Of a DNA stretch of 55,570 bases, positions 8,544 to 16,996 are shown piece after piece. The position numbers and the translations under genes are program-made. The number at the start of each line of letters is the position of its first letter. The stretch's first letter is position 1. The stretch covers positions 1-55,570 of the forward strand of contig URJI01000005.1 in assembly GCA_900548215.1 (NCBI GenBank). The letters run 5' to 3'. Under the pieces are notes generated by a model. That model ran no database searches. It saw nothing but the letters and a program-made list of their open reading frames with translations, and was not told the DNA's origin. Source of the DNA: an uncultured Coprococcus sp. (lineage in GTDB: Bacteria; Bacillota; Clostridia; Lachnospirales; Lachnospiraceae).

Positions 8544-8933
8544 CTAACAATCATCACTTTTCCACATTCTCTCCATAATTCCAAGTGCATGGATGTAATC
8601 TTTCTTAATGCACTCCAGCTCACTTCTTCTTGATATCCTCATATGATTGCCAGACAGATACACTCCGCCCATCATACCAACACGTATAAGCATTCCCTTA
8701 AGTCCTTTTTCAACCGTCATCTTCGCCGTCTCCCCGCTTTTGAGCTGCTCGTATCTGGCAAAGTTCTCTTCCCACGCATTCATGTATTCTGCTATCTCAT
8801 CGCCCGGTATCCTTATCCTGACACCGCCGTATCTTACATCGGGACCCTGAAAAAAATACTCTATTCTCATCTGTCTGTTTCCATACACCAGTTCCCCTCC
8901 AGAATCCAGTTTCTCGCGGTGCATCTTATTCAT
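8544..8933 (-). CDS. Hypothetical protein (129 aa)
   Basis: Soluble protein beginning MNKMHREKLDSGGELVYGNR. The ATG at 8933 has GGGAGG seven bases upstream; a longer frame to 8972 would overlap the protease gene and lacks a ribosome site. The sequence has a central helix (EIAEYMNAWEENFARYEQL) and a Gly/Met-rich turn (LIRVGMMGGVYLSGNH), but no motif I can assign. It starts 31 bp after the subtilase stop on the same strand, so it may be co-transcribed with it. Confidence 0.7.
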   Translation of the reverse strand: MNKMHREKLDSGGELVYGNRQMRIEYFFQGPDVRYGGVRIRIPGDEIAEYMNAWEENFARYEQLKSGETAKMTVEKGLKGMLIRVGMMGGVYLSGNHMRISRRSELECIKKDYIHALGIMERMWKSDDC

Positions 8934-8964
8934 CTCTATACCTCCCGTAACCACACAGCACGTA

Positions 8965-10686
8965 CTAAACATTCCTCAGACTTTCAAATGTCCCATATAT
9001 ATTAAGCAGCCCATACCCCCACTCAGGATTCGGATAATTCCTTATATTTGGAAAAACATCCCCCGCTCCAGGTCTCTGAGCCCCTCGTATGAGATATCTC
9101 CTTATCTGATTACCATTGATGTTCCTTATATTCCGTTTTTCATAGGACCACTCAAGAAGTAATGCACAACACCCGGCAGAATATGCCGCAGCTATGGATG
9201 TTCCACTTCTGATGACAGGCTCTCCGCTTATCCCCTCTCCAATTATATCCACGCCGGGAGCCAGAATGTCCGGTTTTACCCGCCTGTCTGCAGTATAACC
9301 TCTGCCGTTGCCAATATATAGATTACCATTTGCATAGTTGTACGCGCAAGCACATATTGCCGTCTCTGCATTTGCAGGACCAGTTATAGTCGTCCGGGGA
9401 TCGCTCTTCACAAACTTCGTTCCAGGAGACAAAAAAGCGCTGATCGGAAGCCATGCGTTGAAGCTTTTCTCTGTATCACCGGCACCATACACCCGCATTC
9501 TCCATATTCCATTAACCGGTTTAACAAATCTCAGCATTATCAGTTCCTGTCCGGCAGAATCCTCTATCAAAAAGTAATCAACATACACCGCTCCTCCTCC
9601 AAATACAGGTTTTATGACCGTACTTCTGTCATATCTCGGCGATATTCTTTCTATAAATTCTCCCCCCGGAACTTCAATTGCGACAGAGTACGTGTTGGTT
9701 GACGGTCCCCATATCTCCATAGTAAAACTATCATTTTCAGTCACCTCTATCTCAACAACATCGTAATCCGGCCTGTCATCCACCTCTCCGGAATTCACAA
9801 GATTCCCCGGTCTGTCACTGTCAGTTATACGTCCCACAATTCCTGCATAATGGTGTCCCGCACTTCCCTCATTTCCACCTGCCACCGAAACCGCAGTTCC
9901 CTTGAGATCACCTATATTGTTTATATATTTCTCAAGCGCCCCGGCTCCGGTGTGGCTTCCACTGTTAGTACCGCATGTTACAAGAATACTCATCGGACGC
10001 ACAAAAATCTCCTGCACCCTGATCAGATATGCAATCGCCATCATAATGTCAGCCTCACTGTATGCTGTAACTTCCCGGGGAATACCATACAAGTCCCGCA
10101 GATTATCTTTTGCCTGTTTCAGTTTCACCACCACAATATCCGCAGACGGTGCAACACTCACGGCCGCCCCCGCACAAAATGTCCCATGGCCTGTACTGTC
10201 TGTAAGTATCTTCTGTCCATCATCTATGGCAGCCTGTATCTCCTCTGAACTATACTCCCTGCCATAGCCGTATGCCGCATCATCAGAACTCTCTGCTGTC
10301 TGATCCCATGCTGCAAGTATCTTTGTCTTATTCCCCTCTCTCAGAAAGCTGCTATTGTAGATATCTACCCCGCCATCGACAATTCCAAACAACACACCCT
10401 TGCCTGTAAGCCCCAATATATTTTCCTGCTGTATATTCACAACACCTATAGCTTCAAGCGCTCCCACGTCATCCATCGGTCCATAGACCTTTGGAAAAAG
10501 AGTATATTCCAGTCTGGACAGACTCTCCATATAATCAGCCGGTATACGCTGATATGCAATGGTATATCTATTGTCAATAACCCGCAGATCGTAAGGGTTG
10601 TAATTGGCCAAAAGAGCTTCCCTGTCTCCATTATATTCCACAATATATTCTACATATTTTTCTGAAAAAGCCGCCTTTTCATCCAT
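8965..10686 (-). CDS. S8 family serine peptidase (subtilase)
   Basis: A 573-residue subtilisin-fold protease with the complete triad: Asp in GVLFGIVDGGVDIYNS, His in DSTGHGTFCAGAAVS, Ser in RSGTSIAAAYSAGC; the oxyanion-hole Asn is in SVAGGNEGSAGHH. A large insert of about 150 residues between the Asn and Ser blocks is typical of the clostridial Csp-like subtilases, as is the lack of an obvious signal peptide. The first 90 residues (EKYVEYIVEYNGD...) resemble a prodomain. I use the ATG at 10686; the longer TTG-initiated frame at 10719 has no ribosome site. In clostridia related Csp proteins act in spore germination, but other members have other roles, so the target is unknown. Confidence 0.9.
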   Translation of the reverse strand: MDEKAAFSEKYVEYIVEYNGDREALLANYNPYDLRVIDNRYTIAYQRIPADYMESLSRLEYTLFPKVYGPMDDVGALEAIGVVNIQQENILGLTGKGVLFGIVDGGVDIYNSSFLREGNKTKILAAWDQTAESSDDAAYGYGREYSSEEIQAAIDDGQKILTDSTGHGTFCAGAAVSVAPSADIVVVKLKQAKDNLRDLYGIPREVTAYSEADIMMAIAYLIRVQEIFVRPMSILVTCGTNSGSHTGAGALEKYINNIGDLKGTAVSVAGGNEGSAGHHYAGIVGRITDSDRPGNLVNSGEVDDRPDYDVVEIEVTENDSFTMEIWGPSTNTYSVAIEVPGGEFIERISPRYDRSTVIKPVFGGGAVYVDYFLIEDSAGQELIMLRFVKPVNGIWRMRVYGAGDTEKSFNAWLPISAFLSPGTKFVKSDPRTTITGPANAETAICACAYNYANGNLYIGNGRGYTADRRVKPDILAPGVDIIGEGISGEPVIRSGTSIAAAYSAGCCALLLEWSYEKRNIRNINGNQIRRYLIRGAQRPGAGDVFPNIRNYPNPEWGYGLLNIYGTFESLRNV

Positions 10687-10740
10687 TTTCCGCCCCAAAA
10701 TCCACAAATACGCAATCAATATAGTATATGCATAAAAGGG

Positions 10741-10785
10741 AAAAAGATTCCTGCAGATATGTATATATCCACAGAAATCTTTTTC
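10741..10785 (-). terminator. Intrinsic terminator after the DUF885 gene
   Basis: AAAAAGATT ... AATCTTTTT encloses an inner CTGCAG/CTGTGG pairing. The U-tract is on the minus-strand transcript, between the DUF885 gene and the subtilase. Confidence 0.7.
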
Positions 10786-10807
10786 AATACCATGTCTTAT
10801 TTTCTCT

Positions 10808-12649
10808 TTATTTTGTATCTATATATTTTTGAACCTGTTCCTTTAATATATTGAACTGGCACGGTCCGGTCTTTAATACCACCGTATTGAACTCCTTAAG
10901 GTCAAACTTTGAACCAAGCTTTTCTTCCGCATAATCACGGATCTCCTGAAGTTCATAGTAACCAGTAGAGTAACTCTGGTACACCGCAGGATCTCCTATC
11001 ATTGTGGTGTAGAGATCATCAGCTGCTTCTCCATTGAACCCTTTCTCATTGAGATAGTCCCTGGTGTCCTGAAGTGTCCACCCTTCATAATTTATGCCTA
11101 TATCCACACGTCCACTCAGAAGATAATTCATCTCATCATTGATCTTATAAAGCTTTGCCACATTCTCTGAATTATCAACGCCGTCAAATGTGTAATAACT
11201 GACTGCATCATAGCAGGCATACATAGCCCAGCCCTCTGCATATCCAAGGAAGTTCAGCACGGTTCTGATCGGTTCAGGATCTGTCGACATATAATATGCA
11301 TTTTGAAGCATATGTCCCGGATAGCCCTCATGAGCAAGTGTTGTCCACATTCCGTCGGTATGCTTTCCATTCACCCTGATAAGATTGTTTTCCTGATCGT
11401 CATATGCCGGAGACATATAATATGCCAACACATTTGCCTGTATATCCTCTAGGCTCTTATCCAGATTCTCTGCCCTGAAACTGATCTTGCCAAAATCCGG
11501 ATAGTGTTCAGTTGCTGTATCCATCAATATATTGATTATCTCCGAAGGATCCTTTGAATTATCCTCTCCAAACAGGTCATCATAATTATCCACAAGATAC
11601 TGATAGGCATCCGAATCAAACATCGCAACCGAATACAGCTCAGTCATAAGCTTGGAAAGATTGTCATCCAGCATCTGGGCAACCTCCTCAGGACTCTTAT
11701 CTGTACCTGCAGTCTTCTTTAGAAGATAAGCATAATAGTCTTTTCCTCCCTCGTAATTACAAAGTCCCTCCTGATTCTTTCCAGTTCCCTTAAGCGACTT
11801 CATCACATCTATGACATCCTCAAATGCTGGGATGAGACTGTCAGCTACCGCCTTCTTGTTCTGTTCCTCAAAACTTTTTATCTCATCACCTGTAAGGAAA
11901 TCCAGAGCCTCTATATTATCATTAAAGACGCTGACCATAAAGTGATTGTCCTTATCCTTTATGAAATCCTCACATTGCTCTATAACCTGCTCACATACAG
12001 CATCGCTCATGAAATATCCCTTTTCAGATTTAGTCTTTTCAAACTCAAGATATTTATCAAAGTAATCCTTCACCATGCCAAGCAACTGTATATAACGCTC
12101 CACATCTCCCTTGTCATCAAATCTGTAATCAGTGAAATATGTGGCAATATTCGCCTGAAGTCCCTTCATAGGTGAAAACGGTTCACTCAGATATATATTC
12201 AGATATCCCTCGTTCTCAGTATCCATATACTGCTTAAGTATATCGTATGTGAGCTGCTGGCTCTCAGTGAGATCCGCCCTGTTAAATGAGCAGAGTTTGT
12301 TATATGTATCATCAAATTCCGACTTCTGTTTCTGTATGCCCGCATCACTCATATCATCATCCCCGAGCGTTACCTCCGGTTCTGCGATCCCCATCGCATC
12401 GCCATCTTTTATGGAATAATTATATGTGATGCTGTCTGATGTGACACTGTCAACATATTCATCGTGAAGAAATGATTCAAACTCCTTCTGAACATCAGTG
12501 TAATCGTCCGGGTTATCCACAGCCACCCCTGTCACATCTTTCAGTGTGAACATACCCGAATTGCATGCCGTGGAAGTAAGTGCCACAGCACACACTGTAA
12601 ACAGCACCATCGCCTTTCTGATGCCACCCCTGAATCTTCTTTTAATCAT
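10808..12649 (-). CDS. DUF885-family lipoprotein (putative metallopeptidase)
   Basis: 613 residues with a signal peptide (AMVLFTVCAVALTSTACNSG) and probable lipidation at Cys29, so it is likely tethered outside the membrane. The defining DUF885 motif HEGYPGHMLQ is at residues 440-449, resembling a gluzincin HExxH-type zinc site, and FLGYAEGWAMYACYD follows with a likely third ligand Glu. The family is presumed to be metallopeptidase. The mature part is helical, as in the family. The gene is transcribed alone, downstream of mntP, and has its own terminator. Confidence 0.88.
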   Translation of the reverse strand: MIKRRFRGGIRKAMVLFTVCAVALTSTACNSGMFTLKDVTGVAVDNPDDYTDVQKEFESFLHDEYVDSVTSDSITYNYSIKDGDAMGIAEPEVTLGDDDMSDAGIQKQKSEFDDTYNKLCSFNRADLTESQQLTYDILKQYMDTENEGYLNIYLSEPFSPMKGLQANIATYFTDYRFDDKGDVERYIQLLGMVKDYFDKYLEFEKTKSEKGYFMSDAVCEQVIEQCEDFIKDKDNHFMVSVFNDNIEALDFLTGDEIKSFEEQNKKAVADSLIPAFEDVIDVMKSLKGTGKNQEGLCNYEGGKDYYAYLLKKTAGTDKSPEEVAQMLDDNLSKLMTELYSVAMFDSDAYQYLVDNYDDLFGEDNSKDPSEIINILMDTATEHYPDFGKISFRAENLDKSLEDIQANVLAYYMSPAYDDQENNLIRVNGKHTDGMWTTLAHEGYPGHMLQNAYYMSTDPEPIRTVLNFLGYAEGWAMYACYDAVSYYTFDGVDNSENVAKLYKINDEMNYLLSGRVDIGINYEGWTLQDTRDYLNEKGFNGEAADDLYTTMIGDPAVYQSYSTGYYELQEIRDYAEEKLGSKFDLKEFNTVVLKTGPCQFNILKEQVQKYIDTK

Positions 12650-12772
12650 ATATGCTCTCCTTTTCTCCGTTTCCTGACATACCTTCCTTAATTATATGTC
12701 ACCCGCCGCAGACTGATGACCAGCCACGCATCAGCGTGCTTTCCATATTGTATGCCAAAACGCTGCGATTGT

Positions 12773-13339
12773 CTACAGGATTCCAAGACCGTCCAGCACC
12801 ACCTTTATTCCTATGAGTATAAGGATTATTCCTCCGGCAAGCTCGGCCTTTGATTTGTACTTTGTTCCAAATATACTTCCGATCTTCACTCCTACAGCTG
12901 AGAATGTAAAAGTTATGCATCCGATAAACAGCACTGCCAGTATGATATACAGTGTAGATAACTTTAAAAATGCAAACGAAACACCGACCGCAAGTGCATC
13001 TATACTTGTTGCCACAGCCAGAAGAAACATCACTTTCACACCCATGTCAGAATCCACATCCTCATCCTTGCCAAATGATTCTTTTATCATATTGCCTCCT
13101 ATAAAAGCAAGTAGGACAAATGCTATCCAATGCGACCATTTGCTTACGAGATCAGCAAAAAAACTTCCCATAATATATCCGATTGCCGGCATAAGAGCCT
13201 GAAATCCTCCAAACCATGCACCGGCGATTATCATGTGTTTTAATTTGATATTCCTGAGCGACAATCCCTTACATATCGCCACAGCAAATGCGTCCATCGA
13301 CAGTCCTACAGCCAGCAAAAACAACTCCAAAATACTCAT
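12773..13339 (-). CDS. mntP: Manganese efflux pump MntP
   Basis: A 188-residue membrane protein with six transmembrane helices in two repeats. The repeated signatures FLLAVGLSMDAFAVAICKGL and MFLLAVATSIDALAVGVSFA carry the intramembrane Asp residues needed for Mn(II) export. I start at the ATG at 13339, with AGGAG upstream, which matches the family N-terminus; the open frame continues back through the terminator hairpin of the riboswitch and that part is not coding. The manganese riboswitch immediately upstream strongly supports the assignment and predicts induction by excess Mn. Confidence 0.95.
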   Translation of the reverse strand: MSILELFLLAVGLSMDAFAVAICKGLSLRNIKLKHMIIAGAWFGGFQALMPAIGYIMGSFFADLVSKWSHWIAFVLLAFIGGNMIKESFGKDEDVDSDMGVKVMFLLAVATSIDALAVGVSFAFLKLSTLYIILAVLFIGCITFTFSAVGVKIGSIFGTKYKSKAELAGGIILILIGIKVVLDGLGIL

Positions 13340-13398
13340 ACAATCTACTCCTATCCTTTTCATTCTATAAAGATCATCTTTTGCGGAATGTCTGTATA

Positions 13399-13583
13399 AC
13401 AAAAAGAGACCTTCTGGGCAGCTGAAAAGCTGTCCAGAAAGTCTCATCATCTACAGTAATACCAGATCCAAACATCTGCAGTCGTATATGACCGCAGGCA
13501 TCGGGTCATTATGTTGATATCACAACATGCAAAAACCTGATAACCTTTAACAGACTTACATGCTGACTACTCCCTTAATGAAC
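13399..13583 (-). promoter_or_regulatory. yybP-ykoY-type manganese riboswitch with terminator, upstream of mntP
   Basis: On the minus strand the transcript begins near 13583 and soon shows the conserved AAGGGAGTAG (13567-13576), preceded by UCAUUA (13576-13581) that pairs with UAAUGA at 13506-13511 to close the aptamer. Between them are a hairpin AUGUUG/CAACAU and the CAACA sequence, as in this class. A strong intrinsic terminator follows at 13399-13445 (GAGACTTTCTGGACAGC ... GCTGCCCAGAAGGTCTC then U5). The downstream gene is mntP, the classic target. Mn(II) binding should prevent terminator formation. Seen: motifs and terminator; inferred: ligand and the switching direction. Confidence 0.85.
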
Positions 13584-13589
13584 GCGGTC

Positions 13590-13618
13590 ATTTTAACATA
13601 TTGATAAAATATTATCAA
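13590..13618 (-). promoter_or_regulatory. SigA-type promoter of mntP
   Basis: TTGATA, a 17-bp spacer, then TAAAAT on the minus strand, only 15 bp past the clpX stop. It places the transcript start just before the riboswitch. Confidence 0.75.
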
Positions 13619-13632
13619 GTATTTTGTCTGAT

Positions 13633-15105
13633 TTATTTTCCAGATTCGGAATCGTCAAGAACCGGAGTTCCTCTGAGTTCGATGACCGGACTTCCCTTAC
13701 CCTTGATGTAGTCACCTGTTATCGTAACTCTTCCTATGGTGTCATCTCTAGGTATCTGGTACATTATATCAAGCATAAATCTCTCTATGATAGCGCGAAG
13801 TGCCCTGGCTCCAGTCTTGCGCTTTACCGCCTCCTCAGCTATTGCCTCGTAAGCCGTATCATCAAATCTGAGGTCAACCTCATCAAGTGCCAGAAGTTTC
13901 TTGTACTGCTTGAGTATAGCATTCTTCGGCTCCTTAAGTATCTTGATATACATATTCTTGTCAAGAGCATCCAGAGTAAAGAGAACCGGAAGTCTTCCCA
14001 AAAACTCAGGTATCATTCCAAAATCTCTGAGATCATCAGTAGTAACCTGTCTTAGCAGATTTGGATCATCATCATACTGATCCTTAAGTTCTGCCTTAAA
14101 TCCCATGGATGCCTGCTTACTGATTCTCTGCTTAATTATATTCTCCAGATCAGGGAATGCACCGCCGCAGATGAATAAAATATTCCTGGTATTGATGGTT
14201 GTCATAGGCACCATGGCATTCTTGCTGCCAGCGCCAACCGGAACCTCTACATCAGCTCCCTCAAGAATTTTCAGGAGTCCCTGCTGAACAGATTCACCGC
14301 TTACATCTCTGCTATTGCTGTTCTGTTTCTTTGCAATCTTATCTATCTCATCTATAAATACGATTCCTCGTTCTGCCTTTTCGACATCATTGTCAGCCGC
14401 AGCAAGGAGCTTGGACAGTACGCTCTCCACATCATCTCCTATGTATCCAGCCTCGGTGAGGGTTGTTGCATCTGTGATAGCAAGCGGTACCTGGAGCAAT
14501 CTTGCAATAGTCTTTACTATATAAGTCTTACCACATCCCGTAGGTCCGACCATAAGCATATTCGACTTCTCAATCTCTATATCATCCATGGTATCTGTAA
14601 GCACCCTCTTGTAATGATTGTATACGGCCACAGATATGACTTTCTTTGCATACTCCTGTCCAACCACATATTCATCCAGCATAGCCTTTATCCTGTGCGG
14701 TGCAGGTATATTCTTAAGCGAAAGCTCCGGCTCTGCCTTCTTCTCCTTTGGCGCTTTCTTCTTTACCTTCTGTGACTTTGGTACATCATTCTGCGCTTTG
14801 AACTTTGACATGTCAATATTGCCAAATGGCATATTAGTCAGATCAATAAACTGCATATTACCAAGCCCCGGCATGTTGCCAAACCCAGAATTGTTAAAGC
14901 TGTCAAATGATCTCTGCATACAATCAGCACAAATATTTATATCCCCCGGCATATGTATCAGTTTTCCTGCTACACTCTCAGGTCTCCTGCACAGATAGCA
15001 GTATTTCTCATACTCATCGTCCTTATCTTTGTCATCCTCTGCATTGTCATCTGCGTCGGTCACATCAGGTACGTTCTTATCTATATCATCGTAATTCTCT
15101 GCCAT
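13633..15105 (-). CDS. clpX: ATP-dependent Clp protease ATP-binding subunit ClpX (long-linker form)
   Basis: AAA+ unfoldase of 490 residues. The N-terminus is acidic (DADDNAEDDKDKDDEYEKY), followed by the zinc-binding domain CYLCRR ... ICADCMQ. An unusual 60-residue Gly/Asn/Met-rich then Lys-rich linker precedes the AAA+ module: Walker A VGPTGCGKTYI, Walker B IVFIDEIDKIAKK, sensor and arginine-finger region, and the ClpP-docking loop as MGF (QASMGFKAEL) where IGF is usual. Standard ClpX is about 410-430 residues. No clpP is nearby. The acidic leader, long linker and MGF loop suggest a second or divergent ClpX, though the catalytic motifs are intact. Confidence 0.92.
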   Translation of the reverse strand: MAENYDDIDKNVPDVTDADDNAEDDKDKDDEYEKYCYLCRRPESVAGKLIHMPGDINICADCMQRSFDSFNNSGFGNMPGLGNMQFIDLTNMPFGNIDMSKFKAQNDVPKSQKVKKKAPKEKKAEPELSLKNIPAPHRIKAMLDEYVVGQEYAKKVISVAVYNHYKRVLTDTMDDIEIEKSNMLMVGPTGCGKTYIVKTIARLLQVPLAITDATTLTEAGYIGDDVESVLSKLLAAADNDVEKAERGIVFIDEIDKIAKKQNSNSRDVSGESVQQGLLKILEGADVEVPVGAGSKNAMVPMTTINTRNILFICGGAFPDLENIIKQRISKQASMGFKAELKDQYDDDPNLLRQVTTDDLRDFGMIPEFLGRLPVLFTLDALDKNMYIKILKEPKNAILKQYKKLLALDEVDLRFDDTAYEAIAEEAVKRKTGARALRAIIERFMLDIMYQIPRDDTIGRVTITGDYIKGKGSPVIELRGTPVLDDSESGK

Positions 15106-15178
15106 AGCTTATGTTTATCCTCCAATTTCAATTATAAATGCCATATATCATACGGCAGTATAAATATACTTTTTTGAT

Positions 15179-15208
15179 ATAATACCATATCTGCACACCA
15201 TTTACCAA
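15179..15208 (-). promoter_or_regulatory. Likely promoter of clpX
   Basis: TTGGTA, an 18-bp spacer and an extended -10 TGGTATTAT read toward clpX, in the 312-bp divergent region between clpX and glnK. The rest of that region holds the glnK promoter and otherwise nothing recognised. Confidence 0.5.
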
Positions 15209-15367
15209 CAAATTGAATTATGAAATTTATGTAAACTGTGCCATTGTATCCGACTTAATAAAATAAAGTAATTTCCTCTGTATTTCTACAACTTTGAAGT
15301 GCACCCCTTTAGAATCGTTTTAATATTTTCGCATTTGGCCAATGCTATAGAATTGATATTTGGGCTA

Positions 15368-15376
15368 TGCTATAAT
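15368..15376 (+). promoter_or_regulatory. Extended -10 promoter of glnK
   Basis: TGCTATAAT lies 41 bp before the glnK ATG. There is no good -35 at 17 bp, which fits an extended -10 promoter or one needing an activator. Confidence 0.6.
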
Positions 15377-15417
15377 CTGTTTAAACAAATCCAAAGGGAA
15401 TAAAGGAGGACTGTAAT

Positions 15418-15756
15418 ATGAAGAAACTTGAAATTGTTGTTCGTTCAGAGAAACTTGATGATGTAAAAGCAATACTTGACGAGTGTGAATCAACAGGTGC
15501 CATGGTTTCAAACATCATGGGTTATGGTAATCAGAAGGGATACAAGACAACTTACAGAGGCAGCGAATATGTGGTAAACCTTATTCCAAAAGTAAAGATC
15601 GAGACCATAGCATCAGACGATGTTGCGGACAAAATCATTTTTAAGGTTTGCGAAAGGATCTCAACCGGCAAGATAGGAGATGGCAAGATATTCGTATATG
15701 ATGTGGCAGACGTTGTCCGTATCCGTACAGGCGAGCGCGGGGAGACTGCGCTATAA
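15418..15756 (+). CDS. glnK: PII nitrogen-regulatory protein (GlnK/GlnB family)
   Basis: 112-residue trimeric signal protein that senses 2-oxoglutarate and ATP/ADP and usually gates the Amt channel. Family features are present: MKKLEIVVRSEKLDDVKAIL, a T-loop with the conserved Tyr (TTYRGSEYVVNL), and the C-terminal signature GKIGDGKIFVYDVADVVRIRTGE. AAGGAGGA lies seven bases before the ATG. Unlike the usual glnK-amt operon, it has its own terminator and is separated from amt by an AraC-type regulator on the other strand. Confidence 0.95.
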   Translation: MKKLEIVVRSEKLDDVKAILDECESTGAMVSNIMGYGNQKGYKTTYRGSEYVVNLIPKVKIETIASDDVADKIIFKVCERISTGKIGDGKIFVYDVADVVRIRTGERGETAL

Positions 15757-15795
15757 TAAGCACAGATATCCAGTATCATTCCTTTTCCTTAATTG

Positions 15796-15830
15796 ACAGG
15801 CAGCGGCATTTGTCCGCTGCCTGTTTTATT
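15796..15830 (+). terminator. Intrinsic terminator of glnK
   Basis: ACAGGCAGCGG ... CCGCTGCCTGT, an 11-bp perfect stem, followed by TTTAT. Confidence 0.85.
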
Positions 15831-15831
15831 T

Positions 15832-15924
15832 ACGCGAGCAACGAGCCAAAGTCCGGGCTTGCACGAGACCTTGGCGACTGCCGCGATAACTTGAGAAACT
15901 CGCGAAGCGTGTTTCTCATAGTTT
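15832..15924. repeat. Structured intergenic element, possibly a dispersed repeat
   Basis: A GC-rich 93-bp stretch between the glnK terminator and the end of the AraC gene, not coding. It folds as two hairpins: CCAA-aGTC ... GAC-cTTGG, and AACT-TGAGAAAC-t-CGC-GAA-GCG-t-GTTTCTCA-t-AGTT. Only one copy is seen in this window. The compact shape resembles REP-like or small-RNA-like dispersed elements found between genes. Confidence 0.45.
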
Positions 15925-15933
15925 ACCAGAATT

Positions 15934-16680
15934 CTAATTAAGTAACTTGAGCATACTTCCCGGTGTCATACCTGTATACCACTTAAACTCTCTCTGGAAG
16001 TGGGCCTGATCAGAATATCCCATGTCATCCATATAATCCGTGACATGTCCGCCTGGGTGCTCTAACATTTTTCTCACAGTCTCCCTGATCCTCACGATGC
16101 GGGCAAACCTCTTGGGGCCAACGCCCAGCGTCTTCACAAATCTCCGATGTGCATGTCTGACCGTGCAGCCCATCTGCCCGGCAAGCTCTGATATACTTAT
16201 CTTGCCTTTTACAGCATATATGGAATCTGCCTGTTTCACGGTACGCAAATCTTCCCCGATCATATTTGACCACAACTGCTCACACGCATCTATATAATCT
16301 GCAATTACATCCATCACATTTTCCAGCGAAGCATCGGATCTTTTATTTTTCACGTCCCTGCTATCCGTCAACATTCTTCCAAATGGATATAAGCTGTGCA
16401 ACACATTCATCGCTCTACTGTTGAAACCCAAATCCAGCTCCACTGATATAAAGCTGCAGCTCTCATCAATATTTACTGCAGCCTCAATCTGTCCCAGGCA
16501 CACATCTCTTATATGTCCGTTCATACATATCAGACATATGCCCACATTCTCCTGGGGTACAAGTCTTATCCCACTCATGCTGTATCCCACTCTTACATAC
16601 ACAGATATATCATTCTTTTCTATCACACGTGTATATACCTCATTACAAAAATTAACATTCAATAAAATCTGACTATCCAT
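15934..16680 (-). CDS. AraC-family transcriptional regulator
   Basis: 248 residues. The C-terminal 100 residues are a double helix-turn-helix AraC/XylS DNA-binding domain: ISELAGQMGCTVRHAHRRFVKTLGVGPKRFARIVRI, then the second HTH and family signature MGYSDQAHFQREFKWYTGMTP. The N-terminal 130 residues look like a sensor domain with beta strands and a mid segment SLYPFGRMLTDSRD; the ligand is unknown. GGAG precedes the ATG. It lies between glnK and amt and is divergent from amt, so control of amt and perhaps glnK is plausible but unproven. Confidence 0.88.
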   Translation of the reverse strand: MDSQILLNVNFCNEVYTRVIEKNDISVYVRVGYSMSGIRLVPQENVGICLICMNGHIRDVCLGQIEAAVNIDESCSFISVELDLGFNSRAMNVLHSLYPFGRMLTDSRDVKNKRSDASLENVMDVIADYIDACEQLWSNMIGEDLRTVKQADSIYAVKGKISISELAGQMGCTVRHAHRRFVKTLGVGPKRFARIVRIRETVRKMLEHPGGHVTDYMDDMGYSDQAHFQREFKWYTGMTPGSMLKLLN

Positions 16681-16800
16681 ACGTCATCTCCACATAACTT
16701 TATTCATCTTTACCATTCCTTTGCTTAATTATATTAAGCCAGCGCAAAATATAATAATGTTTATCGTCTCATGTCCGATTTTTTCAATATTTTACCATAT

Positions 16801-16958
16801 CTCAATACTATACTCAACCCAAGTTAGTAATTGAGGTGTGGCACTGAGATACTTATTATCAGTCATATCTCAGTGACATACGATCAGATATCGAGTGCAC
16901 AAAGATGTGTTTTGTCAGGATCAGCCCTGGCGGGACGCATCTTTTTTTATATCTGATC
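16801..16958 (+). promoter_or_regulatory. Structured leader of amt with intrinsic terminator
   Basis: Three hairpins in series sit ahead of amt: CTCAAT-ACTA ... TAGT-a-ATTGAG (16801-16835), CACTGAGATA ... TATCTCAGTG (16842-16875), and an outer stem GATCAGATAT/ATATCTGATC (16882-16891 with 16949-16958) enclosing a terminator. The terminator stem runs from AAGATG at 16902 to CATCTT at 16943 with many G-U pairs and ends in seven Ts. A terminator 50 bp before a start codon on the sense strand implies conditional read-through. I find no known riboswitch consensus. The rest of the 316-bp gap, toward araC, holds nothing clear. Confidence 0.65.
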
Positions 16959-16996
16959 ACTTCCACAACTACAATGTATTAAAAGGAGGAATGATT

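Noticed and set aside
8934..8972. Longer start for the 8544 gene
   Set aside because: No ribosome site and overlap with the protease gene; the ATG at 8933 has GGGAGG.
12699..12920. Minus-strand 73-codon frame at the end of mntP
   Set aside because: Out of frame with mntP and overlapping it; no ribosome site.
16902..16943. ANTAR antiterminator target in the amt leader
   Set aside because: The top hairpin has a hexaloop (ATCAGC), but it lacks G at position 4 and the preceding hairpin has no hexaloop, so the dual-hexaloop consensus is not met.
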